Shown here one piece after another: positions 42,328 through 52,830 of a stretch of 64,000 nucleotides of DNA. The DNA is taken from contig JACDQD010000003.1 in the NCBI GenBank assembly GCA_019843655.1, positions 25,346,224-25,410,223 of the forward strand, given 5' to 3'. Made by a program: the position numbers and the translations under genes. Below the pieces are notes generated by a model, which was not told where the DNA came from, did no database searches, and saw only the letters and a list, made by a program, of their open reading frames with translations. This stretch comes from Lethocerus indicus. Its lineage: Eukaryota > Arthropoda > Insecta > Hemiptera > Belostomatidae. The stretch's first letter is position 1, and each line of letters begins with the position of its first letter.

Positions 42328-42414
42328 GCTTTACGAGCCCAATTATCGGGCCACGCGACCTCAGCATAAAAATTCAGCATTCCCACCGTCATATCATTCA
42401 CAAATGAAGTAAGC
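42328..42414. repeat. Duplicated noncoding element, copy 1
   Basis: This element begins GCTTTACGAG, continues with CCAATTATCGGGCCACGCGA, and ends with ACAAATGAAGTAAGC. A diverged copy lies at 42791-42864 in the same orientation. The first 31 bases match at about 28 positions, the last 15 or so match almost completely, and the middle differs by a deletion in copy 2. TTTACGAG and AATTA cores resemble Hox/homeodomain sites (inference). No shared long reading frame explains it. Confidence 0.6.
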
Positions 42415-42790
42415 TTTCCGATAAGCCGGAATATAAAAGAACGGTTTATTTTACTAGCCCCCTGCCCGTCTCTATTCAAGCTGGAATGGTCATGTAAATG
42501 TTCTATTCGGCATATTCTAATATTAATTCATCCTCGCGTTAATTGCCGGTTTAATAGAAAAACGACACCAATAAACGAAAATGTTAACAGTACGACAACC
42601 TAGTTTATGTATTATTACAATCATCCAATATAGTAATGTGTCAGATCATGCACTTGATGTTGAATAATCCTACTGAAATATAATTTAAATTATTATGCCT
42701 CAGGAATCCGAAGTAACTGAAATATATATTTTCCTAAACGGAATGTAAAATAATAGTTGCAAGGTACGAGAGGTGACCGGTGGAGAGGTG

Positions 42791-42864
42791 GCTTTACGAG
42801 GCCAAATATTGGGCCACGCGAGCCGTGCATGAAATTGCCCGTATACCTTACAAATGAAGTAGGC
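42791..42864. repeat. Duplicated noncoding element, copy 2
   Basis: This is the diverged partner of 42328-42414: GCTTTACGAG, then CCAAATATTGGGCCACGCGA, then ACAAATGAAGTAGGC. The 463-bp offset and sequence divergence suggest an old local duplication or two copies of a dispersed repeat. Confidence 0.6.
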
Positions 42865-44331
42865 AGCGGCGGACAGCAACAACAAGAAAACATTGTACTG
42901 CCCAGCCCTGTCCTGGGGTCCTGCAAAAACCGCTCGTTACTCACTTTTATAGTTCCTTTTTCCAACGTTAAACACTCGCAGATTGTATAAACGGTCGGAA
43001 CTTGAGGGCGTAAATTCTGACCGGGAACCCGCAATTAGTGTATTTACGAGGGCGGGCCGTCATTCATATGTAAATTGAGCTGTATTGAACCGAATTCCTT
43101 TCATAAATCTTACGAACCCCTCCCAATTCCCAACTCCCCCAAGTTTTCCCTTTCGAAAAGGAGAACCCTTTACTCATTCCGAAATTAATTCCGAAACGAT
43201 TTCGCTATCATTCCAAATACGATATTCGCTCGTGTTCGGCCGATGTGCGGAAGTCGGTAAGTCCCACTTGGCCGTAATTCGTCTGTACTTTACTGTCTCG
43301 TCATTATTTGTAATATAGCAAACAATTAATATGATAGTATTCAATCTCCTTTCTCTTCTTTGGTCTCATATTATCTTCTAACACTCTCTACCATCTCTGC
43401 TAATACTAACGTGTTACTAGTGTAGTACCAAAGAGGTGAGAGGATACGGAAAACTAATGTAAACAAAAATTTACTGTTCATTCCGAAATAATAGTGAAGT
43501 AGAACAGAATTCATTGAGATAAGTCAAGTTCTATAGGAATTTAGTACGATCTAAATAGAATCACTGAACTGCCATTCCTTAATTTCGCTCCTTATTCAAC
43601 GAGTAAAATTGAGAACTCACATAATGTTTTAACTGTTATCTTGGAAGTTTCATTTCACACTGCCTCAAATATATAAATTTGGAAATGTTTATATAGTATT
43701 ATAAATATAGTATATAATATGCATAAAAAATAATAGTAATTTAAGTTTTCTAGGTTTTCGAATTATAACTCTGAAAATTAGAACATTAACATTCAGTGTT
43801 GAGTGTTTAAGGAGGTATTTGTGAGGGAAAATTCTAATTTTTGACTAAATTTCATTTCTAAGCTTAAGCCTATTGCTCATTTACATAGTCGTTTGAGGAC
43901 TATATAACTTAATCCCTTTACATCGTGAGCTCTAATCCAGATTTGGCGGTTTACCTCGCCATTAGACCTGAATTAATTAACCGATATCTCTAGCTTAATG
44001 GCGTTCAACCAATAGTCGCAAACCGTGACCTAAACTAAGCTTTCTGACTTCCCTGTAAAGGATTAAACGGACAGCTTTGACCCGCCCTGGGAAATTACAA
44101 GCATCGATATAAACATGTGGAATATATATTACGACAGCATGTAATAGTGTAAATAAAAATGAATGGAATCCATCTGCTTCCAACCGTAATAGTAGTATTT
44201 ATTAGTTAATTAAATTTTCTAAGTATTGATTCATGTAACAGAAACTATGCGAGAAAGTGACCATTGTGAGAAAGTACCCACTTCCTTAGTAAACATCACA
44301 TCGTTCACAATGCTCCGTTTCATAATTGCAG

Positions 44332-44539
44332 GTGGCATGGCTGCGCGTTGACACGCAGACGATACTGACGATTCACAGTCACGTGATAACTAAAAACCAC
44401 AGGATAGGCGTGACGCACAGCGACCACAGGACCTGGTACCTCCACATCAAGGAGGTGAAGGAGTCGGACAGGGGCTGGTACATGTGCCAGATCAACACCG
44501 ACCCCATGAAGAGCCAAGTCGGCTTCTTGGACGTCGTAG
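44332..44539 (+). CDS. DIP/lachesin-family IgSF receptor, internal exon B (rest of Ig domain 1)
   Basis: The acceptor is ATTGCAG, ending at 44331; the donor is GTTAGT at 44540. The exon carries 69 codons plus one base (phase 0 in, phase 1 out). It reads VAWLRVDTQTILTIHSHVIT, then HRIGVTHSDHRTWYLHIKEV, then DRGWYMCQINTDPMKSQVG and LDVV. It supplies the Ig1 core tryptophan (residue 3), the D-x-G-x-Y-x-C signature around the second cysteine, and the linker to Ig2. The WYLHIKEV and QINTDPMKSQ blocks are hallmarks of the arthropod DIP/lachesin family, cell-surface receptors that pair with Dprs for synaptic partner matching. From about codon 27 onward third positions are strongly G/C, in contrast to exon A. 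Joined to exon C the frame reads LDVVVPPDI, as expected. Confidence 0.95.
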
Positions 44540-45211
44540 GTTAGTAGTATTCCTTAATTGAAATCACGTAATATTCGTTAATTAGTCATAAAAATATATA
44601 AAGTCCATATTATCTATAATCACAGTATGTATGCGGCGTCAATGATAATATCCACAATAGTCTCAACTTGCTAAAGTGAGATTTTGGCGAACTTGAGATA
44701 TTTGACCTACGGTCGAAAATTGTATAGATATAGAATTATATTCAATCCTGAAATTGTAAGATTTGGTCTATAGTGTACACCCTTTAATTCTGTCCCCTTT
44801 AATTTTCTTATATCATTCATCTTTACTCATCTTTACTAACCCTCGGATAGTCTTATGAAAAGTAGTGAAGAAATACACTGTATTGTAACATACAAAGGTT
44901 CCCTCCCTGTAATCAGACGCAACAAAAAAAAGTAAATTAATTTGGCGGGTAGGCGTCTTCTATAAATAAAACCCGAGCCTCCGTGTGCGTCGGCCCTGGC
45001 TGTATTATTCCCTCCGAGGTAAATCTCAGGTAAAAAATTACTCCTTGGACGACCCACTTCACCTCGACAAGAGTTAAACGAATATAACTGAAGGGAAGCG
45101 ATTGCCGAAAAGCAAATATTATTTTTTAATTTGGCAAACCGCTCGAGGCGCTTCCAAGTGCTACAACGCCCCTCCACCCCTCTAGTGGGTTCCTACCGGA
45201 AACCCTTAGCT

Positions 45212-45221
45212 CCCCCCCCCC
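45212..45221. repeat. C10 homopolymer
   Basis: Ten C lie between GCT and TTTACC in a GC-rich island. Confidence 0.8.
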
Positions 45222-47869
45222 TTTACCATCGATTTAAAGTTACGTTAAGGCCAACCGACCCATTCCACAAATTGCATATGCGGTATTCGCGGTAAGGTCG
45301 ATAATACCTATCGACACCTGCCTATTTGATACCTGAAATTGGATCCTGAGCTGGAAAAAATGCAGTGTGATCCGAGAAGCATTATGACCGTTGTATGATT
45401 ATTTACACATTTATATTCAGTTGCCATAATTTAAAAAAAATGTATACTAATGTTGTGAAATTAGTAAACAAAACGGTAAGCAACAAAACGTGTTATAATA
45501 CAAAAATTACTAGTGCTTGTTGAAATGTCTACTCTGTGGCACTGTACAATATGTGATTTCTGATTATTATATTAGGCCTTAATAAAAAGTGGTAAATGAT
45601 GTTAGTATAAACAGGCTATTGCGATCGAACCGAAGGATGATTCGAATTGGGAGCAATCGTGAACGCTTAGTTGAGGATTATAGGCCCCGGCAATAAATGT
45701 ATTGGATGTACGGGGGTATGGGTATGGCAATTGGAGGGGTTGGGCTAGAAACAAAGTTAGTTTAAACACGAAACATCCGCTGGCCTTGCTTTTGGACGTT
45801 TACTATATCCTCCTCTCTTACCCCCCGGACCAACTTCCCTTTCCGGCGGCCCTCGATGAATTTGTGTGAGGGCGGGGGGTACTTAGCCTAATTGGAGAAT
45901 CTCAAAAGCCGAATTGCAATCCCGGGCCCCGTTTGGTTCGGCAAAATATCAAGAGGAGTGTTGCGCCGTGACTGTTTGCATACGCGTGCGTGCGTGGGGT
46001 TCGGAAAAAAATCCTCATCCCCCCTTGTTAAATATTGTTCCCTCCGTTGATGTGGAAGCAACGCCACTTCAAAAACAAAATACGGACTAAACAAATTCGA
46101 TCCTCTTCCGATTGGCTTTCACTCTCCCGCCTAATAAATATGGTTTTCCACGTAACAAGCACGGGTCTATTGCATCGGATAACCCACAATTAAATCGTAA
46201 TGTCCGTATGATCGCATTTTTAAACACAGGCAGCGATCTAACGTATAGGTTAAACGTAAGAAGTTAAGTAAATTAACGTAGGTAATTGCCGATTGGCATC
46301 CAAAACTTTAGAGTAAATTTATAGGCGTATACTGGTGAATTGTCGTTTATATCCTGTCAATGTATTTACAAATTTAGGAGTTTCCACAATTTTTTGTGGT
46401 TATGGATTTATCCAGTAAATAGCTGCCATTGAAAATTACAAACGAAACATGCTGCCTACAGTTGTGCCAACAACCGCCGTCATTCACTGAAAAGTAAGCA
46501 AAACAACACAACTCTTTGGTCTAATGACATTAATAAGTTATTTCGTCAAAACCCGAAAAAATCTCCTTTCGGTTAATAATCATTGGTTACGGCCCACCGC
46601 TCGTATTGGTTTTCACTAGCCAGGTCCTTGCAGCAGGAATCCTTTTTCCCATTCGGTCGGCATTATCTTTGGGATAAAATTTTATTTCCAACCCTTTCGT
46701 CTGTTCCGGCCCCTCGGCCGGGGAAAGGAGCGGGCGGAGAGAGTGGAGATGGCGGAGAAGGCATTCGTTTCAGATAATGGGTCCGATCGTAAAAGTGAAA
46801 CTGCTCAATTACGAGGGGCGGCCACTCGGCCCTCCGCCCAGCCTCAAATGTAGATTCTCACCAGTCTGAAACATCTCTTCTAAACAACTCCCGGCAACCC
46901 AGTTTATTCCAGTTCCACGCAGTTTCCCTTCTCTTTTTTTTTTCAACCGAGGGATTCGTTCATTTCCTAATGGAATGTACAACATGGCGCGGAACGTACA
47001 AGTAGAAGAATAGGGAAGCGTTTCAGATTTTCTTCTACCTTTAGGACTGATTCGAAAACTATTACTTTGATTTTGTATTCCTCTATATTTTTTATTCTTA
47101 TACGGAGACAATAGGTTTCCTCAGATCAATTTATTCGCTAACCAACTACCAGACAATTTTTCGAATATTTATATTACATCAACGAGTGGAATTCTTTAAT
47201 TATTATTAAACCATTTATATTATATATCATTCTATAACTTCTTGCATAAGTCTGTTTATGAGTTTAGCTCAGTATGTGTGTCACAAAATCTATAACACCG
47301 TTATACCGTGGAAAAAATTAATAGCGAAAAATGGAAGGAAAGGATTGTGAAATTTAAATGATACTGCTGTAATACTGAGGAATATTACTGAACCTTCTTT
47401 CCGTGATAGTTGGCATAAAAATAGCCATTCGGCCTTTTATTGAGTCTGACCGTTGGTATGTGTTGGTCGGAGTGGACTGTCGCTATTAGGTGTGGGTGCC
47501 TGTTGGTAGAGCAGGTGGCCTCTATTGGCCTGCCACGGCCGCAGCACATTGTCCCCTAACGTGTTAACGGCCTTGTTTCAAAATCTATTGTGTCAACCAC
47601 CAAAGGAGTAATTAAGGCTATACGGCAATCGAGCCACCGCCAAGTCAAACGCCTAGTTAATGGCCCCCCGATTAAGCAAAAATTAATGTAAAGTATCGCG
47701 CTTCTACTACCTGAATACCACTTGGAAGGAAAAATATGTCTGATTTTTAATAGAGAAATATTCAAATTCGCAATTTACTCCAAAGTTTCGGGCCCACCAC
47801 CGGGCAAGGAGCCCAATCGATTCAATTGCTAATTTATGGTGATAACGAGTGGATAGAATGCTATCCACT

Positions 47870-47879
47870 GAATACAGAA
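47870..47879. repeat. Candidate target-site duplication, left copy
   Basis: GAATACAGAA is repeated exactly at 48627-48636 and flanks the retrotransposon. It abuts the T tract that marks the element's 3' end. Confidence 0.6.
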
Positions 47880-47918
47880 TTTTTTTTTAACTTTATTTAT
47901 TGTACAATCAACTATATG

Positions 47919-48110
47919 CCAGTTATAGGTACAATTGCGGTTTGTTTGATTAGTTTCACTTGTTTCACTCGATAAAAACGCCATCCAGTGATGGTTCTTT
48001 TGACCTGTATCCGGCCTACACATATAGTTATTGGTACAAATGTTGAGTGTTTTCTTTTCACGTGAATGTTTCCATAAAAGAGACCACCCAATGATGGCCC
48101 TTTTTTCACA
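47919..48110 (-). repeat. Tandem ~105-bp repeat in the retrotransposon 3' UTR
   Basis: Two diverged units sit head to tail: AGTTATAGGTACAA at about 47921 corresponds to AGTTATTGGTACAA at about 48026, 105 bp apart. Later blocks also correspond: GATAAAAACGCCATCCAGTG with CATAAAAGAGACCACCCAATG, each followed by ATGG and a T-rich stretch. The copy at 29.6 kb has one unit only. Confidence 0.65.
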
Positions 48111-48599
48111 TGAACAGATTACGGCTTCGGAATAAGATCTCTAGGCCAGTGGCGTTTAAGCCGGATAATGGATGGGTAACAGAGGAAAGGGACTGAACGA
48201 GTGGATTTGGATGTGGAGAGAGGCGGGAATGGAATTTAAGGAGGCGTGATTTTGCGACTTCGTCGACTGTCGGTATGTTGGGGTCATTATGGATTGTTCG
48301 GTTAAAAACATATCGGGGAGCATTAAGGATGGTACGAAGGACTTTTGACTGGAATGTTTGGATGCGAGCGATGTCGGATTTCTTGGCGGAACCCCATAGT
48401 TCTATTCCGTATGTCCATGTCGGTTTTAGTATAGCTTTATATATTGTCAGTTTGTTGACTATTGTCAGTCCAAATTTACGATTTAGATCTGTTCTTTTTT
48501 CAGTCGGGTATGGGGATTCCACGTGAGTCGTTTGTGTATATAGAGCCCAAGGTAGCGAGCCTGCTATTGGGTGGGGATAGGAGTACTGTTAAATAGGAC
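48106..48599 (-). pseudogene. Reverse transcriptase C-terminal remnant (Jockey type)
   Basis: The longest intact frame runs from 48522 to the stop at 48106-48108. It includes YKAILKPTWTYGIELWGSA, then IQTFQSKVLRTILNAPRYV, a block highly characteristic of the region just after the RT domain in Jockey-clade elements of arthropods. Upstream, a different frame gives RYLGLY and RLTW, the expected preceding motif. The two frames are separated at an A6 run (48495-48500) that appears one base short. Upstream of RYLG a TAG stop lies at 48564-48566. The catalytic core of the RT, including the YxDD motif, is absent through truncation. Confidence 0.88.
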
Positions 48600-48626
48600 A
48601 GGAGGGCAAGAATTTTTACAGAATAA

Positions 48627-48636
48627 GAATACAGAA
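48627..48636. repeat. Candidate target-site duplication, right copy
   Basis: This is an exact copy of GAATACAGAA from 47870-47879, at the truncated 5' end of the element. Confidence 0.6.
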
Positions 48637-50533
48637 AATTTTATTATTCCATAACCAAATTGAAAAATGTACTATGTTTGAAGAAATCATTTATTCATTG
48701 TACGGTATCAGGGTGGTGGAGATTAGCTGGGGTTGGAAAGGGGATGCCCGCGGGGGGGGTTTGCCGGAGATTGACCTTCGGATCCGCAACGGTGTTTGGC
48801 CCGCGGCCGGGCCCATATTTGAAAATCCATTGTCCGGGCCGTGGCCGCAAGGAGTGATTAGGGCCCGCTAACTGGCAATCAGCCGACACAACAGAACACA
48901 ACTGAACACAGCGGAGTTAATAGGCGTCCAATTAACAGGCATGGCGCGCCCCCGAACCCCCGCACCCCTCACAGTTATCTGCCGGTCTCAGCCTCGCCAA
49001 TTGCCTTAATTGTTACAATTGCTTTGTATCCCGCAGCCCTTCACATCGGTCCTTCGCCCCGAATGGTTGCCGAGCCACAGGTGTTGCACAGATATACATC
49101 CCGAATATCGGCCCGGCTAAACAGTCCAGTGAACTGTCGACCAGTTGCACCCCTCAATTCAGATTAAATGGCAAATGAATATGCGTATTATAAAATTGCT
49201 TATAGGTTTATGTAAATTGAACAATAAAAAACTAATAAAGCGCGGGTACATAACTGGTGTATACCTTTCTGCTGTGTGCGGTGATCCAATGCACTCGTAT
49301 CAACTTTCGTTTCCCAACAATTTCCGGTCATTCCGTCATTCGCTGTTTACTGTGTAATTTTAATTCTTGTGGTTTGAGATTTCCATTTTGATGTTCTCCG
49401 AATTTCACGATTCTTATTAACGACGTTCGGGATTATGAATCGGTCGGGTACGATTTGCCGAATCGGTCCGATCGAATTGCGATTCCTTCGGCGCCGATGA
49501 TCAGTTACCGAAATGGGAGCCATTTTCAAGGGCGGAATATGAACCGGCAGCTGTAAATACAGGACGGAGCCAAATGGGCTGGACAGTATGTGAGCCGGCA
49601 AATATTTGAGTGTTCGGCGTTGTGATTGATCTCCCCGGTTCCCCGATTGAATCCGACGACCGCGTTTATTATTTCGGCTCCGATCCCCGGTCAATATTTG
49701 TATATTTTCGTAAAACCAGTTAGCGGGGCCGATGATCCGGTCCGCCGTACGCTCCCTGGCAGATAAATGCTAGTAGGGTCTTGCCCAGAAGCAAATCACT
49801 TTCTGGATGAAAGTCATGAGCCGGTACAGGTGGTTCCGTTCGCGGTATGTGGGGGGGTTTATAAATACGTACATTTGGAAACAACGTCACTTATAAATAT
49901 CTTATGTACGTACTAAACAGGTACTGCAAAGTATGGCGTATTTTCACTACATCAATCATCGTGTTCCGCAGAAATCCATTTTTCATTATACCACTACATC
50001 ATTTATCCCATATATGACAACAGAGTAATTATTATCTCTATAAATAATAGGGTGGATACTTCCTCTCGGTTTCCGACTCGGTTTTCTTTCTAATCGTAGT
50101 TATAATTACAAAGCCCGTTTTTTAATGTAATACTCTTATAACAACACACACTCGGCCCCAACAAGAGCTATAAAAATACGAGAAAAGAGTTCACGCGAAT
50201 ACTTCGCACATGTTTTTATTAATATTGACCAATACGGACGGAAATTTAACGAATGAAATTCTTATCTGTAAGTTCAGCCTCGAATTAATGGATAGTGACT
50301 AAGTTCTCTCCACCTATCGCCTTCTGAAGGTAAATGCCGAACCAGGGGAAAGTAGGTCGGCGGGAATGTGTGCGGTACACAAAGTACGCGAACTAGTTAT
50401 CGGAGAGTATAACAGGCGGGGACGAGATACATCTGCTCAAATATCTTTAAGGACGGCCACCGCCCCCGCAGTACCACAGAGTTGTGCAATACGGCCCACG
50501 GTGCAGGAACTTACTTCTACTTAGAAAGTCGTA

Positions 50534-50583
50534 GGGTGGCGGCGGCGGTGGCGGTGGCGGAGGTGGTTGGTGGGGGGAGGGGT
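50534..50583. repeat. GGN-rich tract (GGC/GGT repeats, G6 run)
   Basis: GGCGGCGGCGGTGGCGGTGG-like triplets run into GGTTGGTGGGGGGAGG. The complementary strand would encode polyproline, which explains the open frame at 50447-50776. There is no evidence of expression. The tract has several G-runs that could form a G-quadruplex. Confidence 0.75.
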
Positions 50584-52229
50584 TTAGTGGTAGGTGTCGG
50601 GGATGAAATTGAAGTGTCCAGACCGGTGACGGGGACATCTCGGGGCGAGACAAAAGTGGGCGAAAAGAAGCAGGAAGGGACAGAAACGGGGGTTGATATA
50701 GATGTTTCACAACTCTAAGGTGGCCGGCCTCAGTGCGCCTGAACTCCCCTCGGAAACTCCCTGAAAATACTTTCAACGCCGCATGTACGATGGAAACTGA
50801 GAATTGACATTTTTTATACCCCCGTCATTTGGGAAAATGACCATTGCCATTCCTTCTCGATCGTACTTTGTTGTTAACGTTAATATAAAACCTGTAAATA
50901 GGGTAATTGTTATATTATTCTTTTGGATATTAATATTGACATTTAAAATTAAACATAATTATATCGGCTGAATTTTGAATCGGTAAAATAATTTTCCCGT
51001 GCTACGAGCGATCGAAATTAGAGATGCGGTTTTACAATTGGCGAAAATTGGCCCTACTGAAATTTATCGCATTGCCTTCATCGCATTTCACAGAACTTGC
51101 CAATGCATTTTGTCCCCCGTAAAACAAGAGTATTCCGCCATTATCCTTTTACAACTGAGTGGCGTGTTGCATTTTTCAAATGCACTCGTGCCCAGTTTTG
51201 AAGGAGCCGATAAAATTTGGTATTTTTATTTGTACCAATTCGGGTCCCTATTTCTAAATATTTAAGGCAAGTTTTAAGATTAAATTCAAACCGCTAATGA
51301 CTGAATTGAAATGAATTTACTATTTACATTACTTTAAATTACACAATGGAGTAATATTTATGACCGCAGTATTAATAGTTAATGCATTTTTTTAAATGTG
51401 GTGGTCATCACCTGAAAATTGCTTCATCTAAAGCCTTGCCGGATCCTATTTTGCTTTTTTTGTTCCGAACTAAAACAATGTTTTAAATGTCGTCTTTATT
51501 CGAGCCGAATTAAGGTTTTTCTTCTCCGCTTCCCTTTGTCTCTCTTTCCACCTATTTTATCTTTGTGAAGTGAGTGTGCGTGCTTAAAATGTTTTAAAAC
51601 GACCGTTTCGACCAACTTAATGGACACTGGTGCGCGTTTAAAACTCTCATACCTTCTCGTCCCTTATGGAACAATAAACTGGGAAATAGGTGCTATACTT
51701 TTAGAGAGCGCCGGTGAAACGGACGGACAGGCGTACTGTTAAGTACGCATGAAGTTAAGTATTCATGAAAAGAACGGCTTTAAATAGTAATAACTATAAA
51801 CAGAATCATACGGGATATATAAACATGTAATACACAATGTTGTAGATGAGTACGCAATATTCATTTATCATCGTCGCAATCATAATTTCTTACAAAAAAC
51901 AAAAATAAATTTCTCAAAATTAATTCTTTTAAATAATTGTGAAATGTTCCAGCATTAGGATCGACAAATTTTTATTAATATGCGAGGTTGTCCTACGCAT
52001 TAATATGACGAATTTATATACTATAGATGTATGATGGATTTAGGGAATAAGTTAAAATAAAATTTTTTTCCTGATTTCATCCGATTATAAAATTGAGTTG
52101 CTCCTCGTATATTTTCGACTCCCTTTTATATTCATATTAATGTTGATGCGTAAAGATCAAATTTGTTATCCTAATATTACCTTAATATTGTAATAGTAGA
52201 GGTAAATTCAGGATTCACTTTACAAACGA

Positions 52230-52830
52230 CCGCCTATTCGTCGCCTGGGGGTACGTCCCGGGCAAACGGAGTCCGTTTAAGAGGTGCTACTCGTGGAGCC
52301 GAGTGTGAGACCCGAGGGAGGGCTTTAATTAACCGGCCCTTGTAGGCCGGCGCCCATTAGGGCCGCCCTCTCCTACCGACCAATAACATGTAAATGACTG
52401 GACCCCGACGACGACGGTACAATCGGAGCACGGGACCGCAGCCCCATTAAAAGGGCGCTCGGAGCCGGGCCGACTCTCGGGGTTAAGGGCTCCGGGCAAG
52501 CGCCAACCGGACAAGGACGAGGCCCCCGCCCGCTGTTTGAACTTCTGGGGGGACAGCGAAGCAGCAACGGGAGCGGAGCAAATAAAGTCCTAACGGAAGA
52601 ATCAAATACCCGAGCGGCCCTTCTGAATGCAATTTGAACCCCCTTTCCCTCCCCACCTCTTTACCCTCCCACCAAACAATATATATAAGGGAGGAGATCA
52701 CTCTCTCTATTTCTATTATAGTTGAGTGGTGCGACGTTCCACCCGGCACAAATTCCGGAGACCGGACCAATAAAGAGCGCTGTGGAAGCTCGAAACCGGA
52801 AGACATACCGTCAATGTAACTTCCGTGTTA
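52230..52830. other. GC-rich, CpG-rich intronic island
   Basis: This is a dense GC block with overlapping - strand open frames (52329-52806) that show no domain and are best explained by composition. A TATATATAAG stretch occurs near its 3' edge (about 52680), but no initiator or transcript evidence supports a promoter. Confidence 0.35.

Larger units (their letters stand above)
12515..44331 (+). other. 31.8-kb intron between exons A and B
   Basis: The intron is bounded by GTAGGA and by a CATAATTGCAG acceptor, both consistent with exon phase 0. It contains no further recognisable exon of this gene. Contents: GC-rich islands at about 13920-14460, 17780-18020, 19180-19440, 20040-20340, 20870-21500, 22970-23230, 24780-25460, 27350-27830, 28790-29110, 29880-30360, 30780-31240, 32330-32700, 33980-34600, 35870-36180, 37860-38080, 38690-39010 and 41240-41850; a retroelement fragment at 29.6 kb; a - strand coding-like island at 27.2 kb; and a duplicated element at 42.3/42.8 kb. 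Between these I see AT-rich DNA without interpretable features. Island borders are by eye. Confidence 0.85.
47880..48626 (-). mobile_element. 5'-truncated Jockey-type non-LTR retrotransposon
   Basis: Read on the - strand, the element starts inside the reverse transcriptase C-terminal region, runs through the ORF end and 3' UTR, and finishes in an A-rich tail (T tract from 47880 on the + strand). It is flanked by a 10-bp direct repeat. Five-prime truncation, an A-tail and a short target-site duplication are the signature of target-primed reverse transcription. Only about 0.75 kb of an element normally several kb long remains, with a frameshift and an in-frame stop. It is therefore dead and could move no further. 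A shorter relative lies at 29611-29858. Confidence 0.85.

Noticed and set aside
52676..52700. TATATATAAG box-like sequence beside a GC-rich island
   Set aside because: It has no initiator at the usual spacing and no downstream coding exon; such words are common in AT-rich DNA.
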